From contig CAVOGY010000007.1 of NCBI GenBank assembly GCA_963695675.1, positions 248,001 through 312,000 on the forward strand: a stretch of DNA of 64,000 nucleotides. The letters are read 5' to 3'. The notes under the pieces were generated by a model. That model was given only the letters and a program-made list of their open reading frames with translations. It had not been told where the DNA came from and made no database searches. This DNA comes from DASUPK01 sp963695675 (GTDB lineage: Bacteria; Actinomycetota; Thermoleophilia; Solirubrobacterales; 70-9). This document shows, one piece after another, positions 32,685 to 42,299 of this stretch. The number at the start of each line of letters is the position of its first letter. Position 1 is the stretch's first letter. The position numbers were made by a program, and so were the translations under genes.

Positions 32685-33478
32685 GGACCGATTATGCCCA
32701 GTACGTCCACTGGTCCGGCACCTGCGCCGATTCCACGAAGTCCGTGGGCCACCGCCTCCGATGCGATCCGGCGGGCGGTGCGCGCTGCCTCCAGGGGGGT
32801 GTCACCGAGCGCGAGGCGGGCGGCGAGCGCGGAGGAATGAGTACATCCGGAGCCATGGGAGGCGCCGCCCGGATGGCGGGGACCCTCGATCAGCTCGAGC
32901 TGCTCCCCGTCGAAGAAGCGGTCGGCGCCGTCCTCGGTGTGGCCGCCCGTCACCACTGCGGCATCCGGACCGAGCGCACGGACGGCGCGCACCAGCTCCT
33001 CCGGCGGGGCCTCCTCGCCGAGGCCGGTCAACTCGCGCGCCTCGGCGACGTTCGGAGTGGCGACGGCGGCGCGCGGCAGGATCCGCTCGACCAGCGCCTG
33101 CTTCGCCTCCGGCTTCAGCAGGACCGCGCCGCTCTCCGCCACCATCACGGGATCGACCACCACTGGGGCATTCCCGACGAGGTCGAGCGCCTCGGCGACG
33201 GCCTCGATGGTGGGCTCGTCGAAGAGCATCCCGATCTTCACCGCGTCGACGCCCATGTCGGTCGCCACGGCCCGCACCTGGTCGAGGACGAACTGGCGCG
33301 GCAGCGTCTCGACCGAGACCACCTCGTGTGTGTTCTGGGCGGTGAGCGCGACGATCGCCGAGGTGCCGTGGACCCCGCAGCGGGCGAACGCCTTCAGGTC
33401 CGCCTGGATCCCGGCGCCTCCGCCGGAATCCGAGGTCGCGATCGTCATCGCGACCGGAATGACTCGATCGTTCTCCAC
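32681..33478 (-). CDS. thiD: Hydroxymethylpyrimidine / phosphomethylpyrimidine kinase
   Basis: 265 aa ribokinase-fold enzyme of thiamine synthesis. MTIATSDSGGGAGIQADLKAF (pyrimidine site), AIVALTAQNT, VDPVMVAESG, and the anion hole HGSGCTHSSALAA with catalytic Cys/Asp region are diagnostic. The GTG at 33478 is used because homologues have about ten residues before MTIATSDS; a further upstream frame overlaps dprA. No other thi gene is present nearby. Confidence 0.93.
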   Translation of the reverse strand: MENDRVIPVAMTIATSDSGGGAGIQADLKAFARCGVHGTSAIVALTAQNTHEVVSVETLPRQFVLDQVRAVATDMGVDAVKIGMLFDEPTIEAVAEALDLVGNAPVVVDPVMVAESGAVLLKPEAKQALVERILPRAAVATPNVAEARELTGLGEEAPPEELVRAVRALGPDAAVVTGGHTEDGADRFFDGEQLELIEGPRHPGGASHGSGCTHSSALAARLALGDTPLEAARTARRIASEAVAHGLRGIGAGAGPVDVLGIIGP

Positions 33479-33509
33479 GGCGAACAGGCTAGATGGGAGC
33501 TGGTCGCGG

Positions 33510-34646
33510 CTAGCCGACCTCCGGCGCCAGCGAGGTACGCTCGTAGCGCCCGGCCGAGTCCGATCGCACGTAGCCGCTGAGCTCGAGCCTGACCAGCGCG
33601 GCCGCCAGTGCGCCGGGCTCGAGCCGTGATGCCATCGCCAGGGCGTCGGCGCTGCTCGCCCCGCGCTCCACCAGATCGAGGACGGCGACGAGGTCGGGCT
33701 CCAACGCAGGACCGCGCGCCGCGGCGGGTCGATCGGGCCGCACCCCTGGGCCGAGCAGCGCGTCGAGCACGTCCTGGCCATCCCGGATCACGTGCGCGCC
33801 GTCGTGGAGCAGGCCGTTGGGGCCGGCCGCGGGAGACGACCCCACCCGGCCCGGAACCGCGCCGACCTCCCGGTTGAGCTGCTCGGCCATGGTCGCCGTG
33901 ATCAGCGATCCCGAACGCTCGCGGGCCTCGACCACCACGGTCATCGCGCCGAGGGCCGCCATGATGCGGTTGCGCGCGGGAAACGTCCACCGGCGCGGGA
34001 GCGTGCCGGGCGGCAGCTCGCCGATCACAAGCCCGCTGTCGACGATCTCCTCGTAGAGCCGCGCACTGCGCGGCGGGTAGGGGACGTCCACCCCGTTGCC
34101 GAGAACAGCGACGGTCAGACCGCCGGCCTCCAGTGCCCCCGCATGGGCACAGGAGTCGATCCCCATCGCCATGCCGCTGATCACCGTCAGGCCGGACGCG
34201 GCGACCTCGCGGCTCAGCTTCGTGGCGAGCTCCCGGCCGTAGCTGCTCGGGCGCCGGGAGCCGACGATCGTCACGGCGCTCTTCGGGACGAGCTCGGAAA
34301 GCAGCGCCGGGTCCCCGCGGCCGAAGAGCAGGGCGGGCGAATCACCGAGATCGGCGAGCCCCTCCGGATAGCTCGCATCGTGCCGACAGCATGCCCACGC
34401 TCCCGCTCCCTCAGTGGCAGCGCGCAATCGCTCCGGGTCCCGCTCGGCAGCCCGAGCGAGGAAGGAGGCCGCCCGGGAGCGCGCCATGGCCCGTGCCAGG
34501 TCCTCATCCGAGAGGGCGAGGATCTCGTGGGCGCGCCTGCCGGGCGTGTCGCTCACCGCCGTCTCGATGTGGCCTGAGAGCGAGGCGACGAGCCAGGCGC
34601 GCCGCAGGCAGTCGGGGCAGGCGCGCGGCCGGGCCCCGGCCCCCAT
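33510..34646 (-). CDS. dprA: DNA processing protein DprA/Smf
   Basis: 378 aa. A Cys pair at the N-terminus (ACPDCLRRAW), a helical region, the Rossmann DprA core (SAVTIVGSRRPSSYGRELA, SGMAMGIDSCAHAGAL, VLGNGVDVPYPP, SGLVIGELPPGT, FPARNRIMAAL, NREVGAVPGRVGS) and a C-terminal winged helix (DLVERGASSADALA). It loads RecA on incoming single-stranded DNA. The ATG overlaps the comM stop by one base (TGATG). Confidence 0.93.
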   Translation of the reverse strand: MGAGARPRACPDCLRRAWLVASLSGHIETAVSDTPGRRAHEILALSDEDLARAMARSRAASFLARAAERDPERLRAATEGAGAWACCRHDASYPEGLADLGDSPALLFGRGDPALLSELVPKSAVTIVGSRRPSSYGRELATKLSREVAASGLTVISGMAMGIDSCAHAGALEAGGLTVAVLGNGVDVPYPPRSARLYEEIVDSGLVIGELPPGTLPRRWTFPARNRIMAALGAMTVVVEARERSGSLITATMAEQLNREVGAVPGRVGSSPAAGPNGLLHDGAHVIRDGQDVLDALLGPGVRPDRPAAARGPALEPDLVAVLDLVERGASSADALAMASRLEPGALAAALVRLELSGYVRSDSAGRYERTSLAPEVG

Positions 34647-36133
34647 CAGTCGCCTCGCCGGCGCCTGTCGAGCGCCTCGCTGATGTGCTCGACGCCGATC
34701 GCCTCTTCGCCGGCCAGGTCCGCGATCGTGCGCGCCATCCGCAGGCACCGGTCCCAGCCACGGGCACTCAGGCCCAGCTGCCGCTGACCGGACTCAAGTA
34801 TCTGCCTCGAGGGTTGGTCGAGCCGGCAGTGGCGGTGGAGCTCGGCCGGGGTCATCTCAGCGTTGGTCCGGCCGGGCCCGAGCCGGGCCTCCTGCCTGCG
34901 GCGAGCTCGCAACACGCGCTCCCGCACCGCCCCCGACCCCTCGGTCTCGTCGTCGTTGAGCTCCTCGGCGGGCGGAGGATCCACGGTGAGGGTGATGTCG
35001 ATCCGGTCGGCGAGCGCCCCGCTCAGCTTCGCCAGGTAGCGGGCCACCGCCCCGGGGTTGCAGTCGCACTCGCCGGAGTCCGGGCCGTTCCCGCAGGGGC
35101 ACGGGTTCGACGCGGCCACCAGCATGAAGCGGCAGGGAAGGAAGACGGTGCCGGTGGTCCTCGTCACCGTCACGGTCCCCTCCTCGAGCGGGACCCGCAG
35201 GGCCTCCAGAGCGTCGCGGCGGAACTCGCCCAGCTCGTCGAGGAAGAGCACGCCGCGATGGGCGCGCGTCACCTCGCCCGGCCGCGGCGGCGACCCACCA
35301 CCGACCAGAGCCCGTCCCGAGACCGTGTGGTGCGGCGCCCGGAAGGGCCGCCGCAGTCGCGGCCCGCCATTCTCACCGCAGACGCCGGCGATGCGGGTGA
35401 CCTCGATCACCTCGTTCGGGCTGAGCGGCGGCAGCAGCGACGGCAGTCGTTGAAGCGCCAGGGTCTTGCCGCCGCCCGGTGGGCCGATCAGGAGCAGGCT
35501 GTGCGCGCCGGCGGCCGCGATCTCGAGGCAGCGGCGAAGGACGGGGTGCCCCCTGAGATCGGCGAGATCGGGGAGCTCCTCGTGATCAGGTCTCGGGGGC
35601 TCCGCCGGAGGGACGGGATCGATCCCGCCGTCTGCCAGCTCGCGCAAACGGCTCACGTGGTCCACCGCCACCACCTCCAGGCCCCGGACCAAGGCGGCCT
35701 GACTCGCGTCCTCCGACGCCACCGCGACGCCGCGCATGCCCCAGCCGCGGGCGCCCTCGGCCATCGCTAGCGCCCCTGGAACCGGGCGGATCGCCCCGTC
35801 CAGGGCGAGCTCCCCGGCCAGCGCGTAACGATCGAGCACTCGGGTGGGCAGCTGCCCGGTGGCCACCAGCAGCGCCGCCGCGATCGCCAGGTCGAAGCCC
35901 GGTCCCGCCTTGCGAAGGTCCGCCGGGGCGAGGTTGGCCGTGATCCGATGCTGCGGGTAGTCGAATCCCGAGTTGACCAGCGCCGAGCGCACGCGCTCCC
36001 TGGATTCCCGGACCGCGGCGTCGGGGAGGCCGACGATCGTGAATGAGGGAAGCCCGCCTCCGATGTCGACCTCGACGTGGACAGGCTCGGCCGCGACCCC
36101 GATCAGCGCGAAGGTGCGGGCGAGCGCAAACAT
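34646..36133 (-). CDS. comM: ComM-like AAA+ ATPase (Mg-chelatase family)
   Basis: 495 aa. The N-terminal lon-like domain (FTIVGLPDAAVRESRERVRSAL) precedes the AAA+ core: Walker A LLIGPPGGGKTLALQRLP, Walker B VLFLDELGEFRRDALE, the Cys-rich insert NPCPCG...CDCNPG and sensor region RIDITLTVD. ComM promotes branch migration in natural transformation and DNA repair. The ATG at 36133 is the family start; upstream frame is noise. It is divergent from yraN. Confidence 0.94.
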   Translation of the reverse strand: MFALARTFALIGVAAEPVHVEVDIGGGLPSFTIVGLPDAAVRESRERVRSALVNSGFDYPQHRITANLAPADLRKAGPGFDLAIAAALLVATGQLPTRVLDRYALAGELALDGAIRPVPGALAMAEGARGWGMRGVAVASEDASQAALVRGLEVVAVDHVSRLRELADGGIDPVPPAEPPRPDHEELPDLADLRGHPVLRRCLEIAAAGAHSLLLIGPPGGGKTLALQRLPSLLPPLSPNEVIEVTRIAGVCGENGGPRLRRPFRAPHHTVSGRALVGGGSPPRPGEVTRAHRGVLFLDELGEFRRDALEALRVPLEEGTVTVTRTTGTVFLPCRFMLVAASNPCPCGNGPDSGECDCNPGAVARYLAKLSGALADRIDITLTVDPPPAEELNDDETEGSGAVRERVLRARRRQEARLGPGRTNAEMTPAELHRHCRLDQPSRQILESGQRQLGLSARGWDRCLRMARTIADLAGEEAIGVEHISEALDRRRRGD

Positions 36134-36247
36134 GGGGCGACGGTATGCCCGTGGCGCTCCCGCCTGGCGCACGGAGGTCACATTGCCGTCGCCGAACCGT
36201 TGCGATCCACGCGCGCCGGCGGCGCCGCAGTCCGTCAGCCTCGCGCC

Positions 36248-36622
36248 ATGACCTTCGCCAGACTCCGCCTCGGCCGGAGAGCCGAGCAGCTCGTCGCGAC
36301 CCGGCTCGAGCGATCGGGCTGGCGAATCCTCGCGCGCAACGTTCGCCTTCCGTCGGGCGAGCTCGACCTGGTCGCCCTGGACGACGGGACTCTCGTCTTC
36401 GTCGAGGTCAAGGCGGGCCGTACCGGCGCCACCTTCGGCCCGGAGCGGCCGGCTCACGCGGTCGGGCGCCGCAAGCAGCTCAAGCTGCGGCGGCTCGCGC
36501 GCGAGTGGATCGCGGAGCGCCGGGGTCCGTCAGGCGTCTCTGGCTATCGGTTCGACGTCGTCGGGGTCCGCTTCGGCGAGGATGGCCTCGCGGATATCGA
36601 TCACATCCGCGCCGCGTTCTGA
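36248..36622 (+). CDS. YraN/UPF0102 nuclease-like protein, inverted
   Basis: 124 aa. LGRRAEQLVATRLERSGWRILARN, GELDLVALDDGTLVFVEVKAG (the D...ExK nuclease-like motif), AVGRRKQLKLRRLAREWI, RFDVVGVRF, IDHIRAAF match UPF0102. It is on the plus strand, while in most genomes it runs in the same direction as rnhB and comM. Its last 93 bases overlap the end of rnhB tail to tail. Confidence 0.9.
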   Translation: MTFARLRLGRRAEQLVATRLERSGWRILARNVRLPSGELDLVALDDGTLVFVEVKAGRTGATFGPERPAHAVGRRKQLKLRRLAREWIAERRGPSGVSGYRFDVVGVRFGEDGLADIDHIRAAF

Positions 36623-37273
36623 AAACGGAATCACCTCGGCGTCCCCACCGAGTACGGCGAGATCGAGCTGTGAATAGGCGACGCTGGCGAACGAACGCCG
36701 ATGGAGCGGGCAGATGCCGTTGCGCCGGATGGCGTCGCGGTGCTCCGGGGTCGAGTAGCCGACGTTCCCCTCGAAGTTCCAGCCCGGGTAGAGCGCCGCC
36801 ACCCGCCGCATGTAGCGATCGCGCGTCACCTTGGCCACCACGGAAGCGGCGGCGATCGCCGCGCTCCGCGCGTCCCCATCGACCACCGGGGTGTGCTCGA
36901 GCTCGCAGGCGGGCAGCGGGAATCCGTCGACGAGGCGGGTTGCGTCCTCCTGGGCGACCGCGTGCATGCAGTCGGTGAGCGCCGCGATATTCGAGACGTG
37001 CAGGCCGAAGCTGTCGATCGCCCTGACCGAGCGAACCGCCACCGAGACGCGGGTTGCGGCCCGGATCACGCACGGATAGAGCTGCTCGCGCTCATCGGGC
37101 GTCTTCTGCTTGGAGTCGTCGAGCCTTGCCAGGGCGCGGCGCTCCGAACGGCCGATCCGCTCGAGATCGATCAGGACGCCCGCTGCCAGCAGCGGCCCCG
37201 CCAGCGAGCCGCGCCCGGCCTCGTCCACACCGGCCACGAAACGACGGCCGAAGGAGCGGTCGAAGCGGAACAG
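36530..37273 (-). CDS. rnhB: Ribonuclease HII
   Basis: 247 aa if started at CTG 37273. The conserved core is VAGVDEAGRGSLAGPLLAAG (catalytic DE), DSKQKTPDERE, GDARSAAIAAASVVAKVTRD and YPGWNFEGNVGYST. It removes ribonucleotides from DNA. No ATG/GTG/TTG lies between the N-terminal FRFDRSFGRRF and lepB; a GTG at 37237 would delete part of the first strand. The only upstream ATG is inside lepB and would add 49 unrelated residues. The start is therefore open. Confidence 0.85.
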   Translation of the reverse strand: MFRFDRSFGRRFVAGVDEAGRGSLAGPLLAAGVLIDLERIGRSERRALARLDDSKQKTPDEREQLYPCVIRAATRVSVAVRSVRAIDSFGLHVSNIAALTDCMHAVAQEDATRLVDGFPLPACELEHTPVVDGDARSAAIAAASVVAKVTRDRYMRRVAALYPGWNFEGNVGYSTPEHRDAIRRNGICPLHRRSFASVAYSQLDLAVLGGDAEVIPFSERGADVIDIREAILAEADPDDVEPIARDA

Positions 37274-37313
37274 GCGGGCGGCAGTGCGGCGCTTGCGCCG
37301 CCCCGTGCGCGAG

Positions 37314-37949
37314 CTAGAAGAACCCGACCCGGTCGGGGGGCCAGTAGGTGGCGAAGGCCTTGCCGATGATCCAGTCTCGGGGGACGGGTCCCCAGAAACG
37401 GCTGTCGTCGCTCGACCCACGGTTGTCGCCCATCATGAAGTAATGGTCGGGCGGGATGGTGATCTGTTGCGGCAAATTGCAGGCTCCGCCTGGCGTGCAG
37501 GGGCGGATGAAGTCCTCCTCGGCGATCTTCCCGTTGACCACGGGGTGCCCGTTCTCGATGCTGAGCGTGTCGCCGGGGCCGGCGACGATCCGCTTGATGA
37601 AGTTGACGTCCGCCTTCTCGGGTGTCGGCTGATCGCAGGCGGCGCCGCTCGAGCCTCCGGCGCCGGTCCGTGGGTCGCCGCACTGCCCGCCGCCGACGCC
37701 GCCCTCGGCGCCCTGAGGCGGATGAAAGACGACGATGTCTCCGATGTTCGGGTCCTTGAAGTGGTAGAGGAAGCGGTTCACCAGCACCCGCTGGCCGACG
37801 TCGAGGGTGGGCTCCATCGACTCGGAGGGGATCTGGTAGGGCTTGACAATGAATGCCTGGATACCCAGTGCCAGGCCGAGAGCGAGCGCGACGATGATGA
37901 CGAGCTCGAGGAGCGCGCCCTGGGTGCTGTGGGGCCTGGGGACTCTCAG
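37314..37949 (-). CDS. lepB: Signal peptidase I, CTG start
   Basis: 211 aa. It has one transmembrane helix (LLELVIIVALALGLALGIQAF), the catalytic Ser in IPSESMEPTL, the Lys in FIKRIVAGPGD, and GDNRGSSDDSRFWGPV. It cuts signal peptides from exported proteins. The first ATG (37817) falls after the catalytic Ser, so it cannot be the start. The only candidate is CTG at 37949, which overlaps the rplS stop as CTGA and has GAGG seven bases upstream. A loop of about 30 residues (GAEGGVGGGQCGDPRTG) is inserted before KADVNFIKR. Confidence 0.88.
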   Translation of the reverse strand: MRVPRPHSTQGALLELVIIVALALGLALGIQAFIVKPYQIPSESMEPTLDVGQRVLVNRFLYHFKDPNIGDIVVFHPPQGAEGGVGGGQCGDPRTGAGGSSGAACDQPTPEKADVNFIKRIVAGPGDTLSIENGHPVVNGKIAEEDFIRPCTPGGACNLPQQITIPPDHYFMMGDNRGSSDDSRFWGPVPRDWIIGKAFATYWPPDRVGFF

Positions 37950-38536
37950 CCTTCTGCCTCGTCGGGGGAGGGGTGGGCCTTCGCCTCTGGCTCCGGCTCT
38001 GATTCCGCCTCCGCCGTCTCCCCACCGTCCGCCGCCGGCTCCTCGGCCTGCGCCGGCTGCTGGCCCTCCGGGGTCTGTTCGCCCTCCTCCTCGGGCGGCT
38101 CGACGACCTCGGGCTCCGCCTCGGTGATCGCCACCCCCTCGGCGTCGACCGCCTCCGCCTCGTCGGCCGCGACCACCATCTCGTCCTCGATCCCCCAGCG
38201 GCGCTCGGCGACCCGAGCGCGCTTGCCGACCTTCCCGCGCAGGTAGTAGAGCTTCGCCCGCCGGACATCGCCTCGCGCCACGACCTCGAGCTTCTCGATC
38301 TTCGGCGAGTGCAGCGGGAACGTCCGCTCGACCCCCACGCCGAACGACTGCTTCCGCACGGTGAACGTCTCACGGGCGCCGCTGCCCTGGCGCTTGATCA
38401 CGATGCCCTCGAAGACCTGGGTCCGCCTGCGGCTTCCCTCCACGACTTGGAAGTGGACACGCACCCGGTCGCCGGCGTCGAATCGGGGGCGCCGCTTGAG
38501 GGCGCGCTTCTCGAGGCTTTCGATGACTGTGCTCAT
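37946..38536 (-). CDS. rplS: 50S ribosomal protein L19 with long acidic tail
   Basis: 196 aa. The first 118 or so residues are L19 (KRRPRFDAGDRVRVHFQVVEG, VFEGIVIKRQG, VGVERTFPLHSPKIEKLEV, KLYYLRGKVGKRARV). The rest is an unusual Glu/Ala/Pro-rich acidic tail (EAEAVDAEG, PEEEGEQTPEGQQPA) of about 75 residues with no counterpart in standard L19. In the standard trmD-rplS-lepB order. Confidence 0.95.
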   Translation of the reverse strand: MSTVIESLEKRALKRRPRFDAGDRVRVHFQVVEGSRRRTQVFEGIVIKRQGSGARETFTVRKQSFGVGVERTFPLHSPKIEKLEVVARGDVRRAKLYYLRGKVGKRARVAERRWGIEDEMVVAADEAEAVDAEGVAITEAEPEVVEPPEEEGEQTPEGQQPAQAEEPAADGGETAEAESEPEPEAKAHPSPDEAEG

Positions 38537-38654
38537 CCGGTGGTGACGGTCGCGGTGTGGCCTGAGCGACGCCTAAACGGCGCGCGGGGCGGGGACCAAA
38601 AAATGCGCGTACCGGTCGGCCCGCGCAGCGACGCGAAATGCTAGCGGAGAAGCT

Positions 38655-39314
38655 CTATTCCCCCCGCTGGCGCGCTTGCGTCCGCCGCCACTCCCGAACC
38701 CGGCCATGGTCGCCCGAGAGCAGCACGTCGGGCACCGCCCAGCCGCGGTAGCTGGAGGGCCGGGTGTAGTGCGGGTACTCGGGCGCCCCCTCGAGCGCGG
38801 CGCTGTAGGACTCCTCGATCGCGCTCTCCTCGTCGCCCAGCGCGCCGGGGAGCTTTCGCAGCACGGCATCGGCGATCACCATCGCGGGCAGCTCCCCGCC
38901 GGCGAGCACGTAGCGGCCGATCGAGATCGTCTCGTCCGCCAGATGTTCGAGGACACGCTCGTCGAAGCCTTCGTAGCGACCGCAGAGCAGGGCGAGATGG
39001 CTCTCGGTCGCCAGCTCGGCGGCCAGCGTCTCGTCGAATAGGCCCCCGGACGGAGCAAGGGCAATCTTCCGGATGCGGTCGCGGTCTGAGTCGTAGACCT
39101 GATCCAGAGCCGCGTCGACGACGTCGACGCGCATCACCATTCCGGCTCCCCCGCCGTAGGGTGCGTCGTCGACCTGGCCGGCGCTCAGCGGCGTCGTCTC
39201 ACGGTAGTTGTGGAAGCGCAACTCATTGCCGCCCGCGAGCGCATTGGAGACATGGCGCTGGCGCAGGAACCAGTCGAAATGCTCCGGGAAGAGCGTGAAG
39301 ACGTCGATGCGCAC
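38655..39314 (-). CDS. trmD: tRNA (guanine-N1)-methyltransferase
   Basis: 219 aa. MRIDVFTLFPEHFDWFL, NYRETTPLSAGQVDDAPYGGGAGMVM, LLCGRYEGFDERVLEHLADETISIGRYVLAGGELPAM (knot, SAM site) and HYTRPSSYRGW are diagnostic. Methylates G37 of tRNAs, preventing frameshifting. The rimM gene usually found just upstream is missing: only 7 bases separate khpA and trmD. Confidence 0.96.
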   Translation of the reverse strand: MRIDVFTLFPEHFDWFLRQRHVSNALAGGNELRFHNYRETTPLSAGQVDDAPYGGGAGMVMRVDVVDAALDQVYDSDRDRIRKIALAPSGGLFDETLAAELATESHLALLCGRYEGFDERVLEHLADETISIGRYVLAGGELPAMVIADAVLRKLPGALGDEESAIEESYSAALEGAPEYPHYTRPSSYRGWAVPDVLLSGDHGRVREWRRTQARQRGE

Positions 39315-39321
39315 TCGAAGC

Positions 39322-39555
39322 TCAGTCCAGTATGTCGACGACGACGCGCTTCTCCTCGCGGGTCGCCGCCGCCTTCAGCACGGAGCGCAGCGCATTTGCG
39401 ACGCGGCCACCTCGGCCGATCACACGTCCGAGATCGTCTTCGGCGACCTCGAGCTCGAGCACGACCTCCCCGTCGATCTCCTCGACCTCCGTCACCTCGA
39501 CAGCCTCGGGATCGGCGACCAGGGAGCGGGCGAGGAAGTCGAGCAGCTCGCGCAC
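39322..39555 (-). CDS. khpA: KH-domain RNA-binding protein KhpA
   Basis: 77 aa. A single KH domain with GRVIGRGGRVANALR (GxxG loop) and a short N-terminal helix (RELLDFLARSLVADPEAV). Binds RNA, often with KhpB. It starts 11 bases after the rpsP stop. Confidence 0.93.
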   Translation of the reverse strand: MRELLDFLARSLVADPEAVEVTEVEEIDGEVVLELEVAEDDLGRVIGRGGRVANALRSVLKAAATREEKRVVVDILD

Positions 39556-39566
39556 CGGCAGTCCGC

Positions 39567-39821
39567 CTAGCGGCCGGTGGCCTGGATCCCCTGGGTGCGA
39601 AGCAGCGTCGCCACCGTCCGGGTGGGCTGTGCGCCGCGCTGGAGCCAGTGCCGCGCGCGGTCCTGGTCGATGACGATCAGCGACGGGTCGGTCTGCGGGT
39701 TGTACTGGCCGATGGTCTCGATGGTGCGACCGTCTCGCGGCGAGCGCTGATCGGCGACCACAACCCTCCAGATCGGGTTCTTCTTGCTCCCGACCCTGCG
39801 AAGTCGAATTCTCACGGACAT
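39567..39821 (-). CDS. rpsP: 30S ribosomal protein S16
   Basis: 84 aa. MSVRIRLRRVGSKKNPIWRVVVADQ, DGRTIETIGQYNP and the end are S16. It lies 25 bases after the ffh stop in the common ffh-rpsP-khpA order. Confidence 0.97.
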   Translation of the reverse strand: MSVRIRLRRVGSKKNPIWRVVVADQRSPRDGRTIETIGQYNPQTDPSLIVIDQDRARHWLQRGAQPTRTVATLLRTQGIQATGR

Positions 39822-39846
39822 GCGGCGGCGGAGGTTAGACGATCGC

Positions 39847-41178
<1,332 letters not shown>

Positions 41179-41196
41179 GCCGGCCCAGCTTAGGCG

Positions 41197-42222
41197 CTAG
41201 GGGCAGCGGTCGAGGCGCGCGGTGAGCGGATCGGCCCTTCTGCCGCGCGCGTCCCCGTTCGGGCGGCACTTGCGGCTGTGCTTGCCGGAGGCGTGTGCCC
41301 TCGCGGGACGCTCTCGGCTGCCCACAGCGAGGTAGCCGAGCAGGTAGGGGGTCGGATCGACCGGTGTGCCGAAGTGGCGGACCTCGAAGTGCAGGTGGGG
41401 ACCGGTCGAGTGGCCGGTCGAGCCGACGTAGCCGATCGTCACCCCACCGGAGACACGCTGACCGACCGAGGCGGCGATTCGGGACATGTGCGCGTACCAG
41501 CTCTCGAAGCCGAGCCGGTGCTTCACCACGACCAGGTTGCCGTAGCCGCCCGTGTTGAGCCCGGCGAAGGAGACGACGCCGACGCCGCCAGCGTGAATGG
41601 GCGTCCCCTTCGGCTCGGGGAAGTCGAGCCCGGTGTGCCAGCGGCCCGGTGGGATCCAACCGAAGCGGTCGCCGATCGACCCCGGGACTGGGCGGAAGAA
41701 GCGCACCGGGCCGATGGGCCCGGCGGTCACGACCTGGGTCCCCCGAAGGGCGTTGAGCGTCGCTGGCCCGGCGACGCCGTCGACCCGCAGGTGTGCGGCG
41801 GACTGGAAGCGCCGCACCGCGTTCTGCGTGTTGGGCCCGAACCCCCCGTCGAAGCCCCCCGGCTCGAAGCCGCGCTCGTGGAGGAGGAACTGGAGCGCCG
41901 CGACGTCCCAGCCGCGCTGGCCCCGGCGCATGGGCCGCGCCCCGAGGTTCGGCTTGCCGCGCTTGCCGAGTGCCGCGCGCGTCTGCGGTCCCGCGATCCC
42001 GTCCGCGGTGAGCCCGTGCTTTGCCTGAAATGTGCGGACCGCCTGCTGGGTCCACGGGCCGGTGGTCCCGTCGACCGGATGCGGGTAGAGGCCGAGCGCC
42101 CTCATCGCCACCTGGAGCGCGGCCACGTCGGCGCTGCCGGCGCTGGCCGAAGCCGGAACGACCAGGAGCATGGCCGCCGTCGCGGCGAGCAGGGCGAGGA
42201 ACCTGGAGCCTCTCGATGGCAC
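41197..42222 (-). CDS. Secreted M23 peptidase with two peptidoglycan-binding domains
   Basis: 341 aa from GTG. Signal peptide (RFLALLAATAAMLLVV, ASASA), two PG-binding-1 repeats (VAALQVAMRALGLYPHPVDGT and VAALQFLLHERGFEPGGFDGG), then an M23 LytM domain with zinc ligands HTGLDFP and HLHFE and GYVGSTGHSTGPHLHFEV. The C-terminus is basic and low-complexity. Expected role: cell-wall endopeptidase. It is inserted between ftsY and ffh. Confidence 0.93.
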   Translation of the reverse strand: MPSRGSRFLALLAATAAMLLVVPASASAGSADVAALQVAMRALGLYPHPVDGTTGPWTQQAVRTFQAKHGLTADGIAGPQTRAALGKRGKPNLGARPMRRGQRGWDVAALQFLLHERGFEPGGFDGGFGPNTQNAVRRFQSAAHLRVDGVAGPATLNALRGTQVVTAGPIGPVRFFRPVPGSIGDRFGWIPPGRWHTGLDFPEPKGTPIHAGGVGVVSFAGLNTGGYGNLVVVKHRLGFESWYAHMSRIAASVGQRVSGGVTIGYVGSTGHSTGPHLHFEVRHFGTPVDPTPYLLGYLAVGSRERPARAHASGKHSRKCRPNGDARGRRADPLTARLDRCP

Positions 42223-42256
42223 GATCCTCAGGCTCCCTAAAAATGCGGTAGAGGCT

Positions 42257-42290
42257 GCGAGGGCGGTTGCATCCCGAGTAACCCCGGTTC
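42257..42290 (+). repeat. Possible degenerate copy of the dispersed repeat
   Basis: TGCGAGGGCGGTTGC, ATCCCGAG, TAACCCCGGTT in the ftsY-M23 spacer; left arm good, right arm altered. Confidence 0.3.
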
Positions 42291-42299
42291 ACCCGGAAG

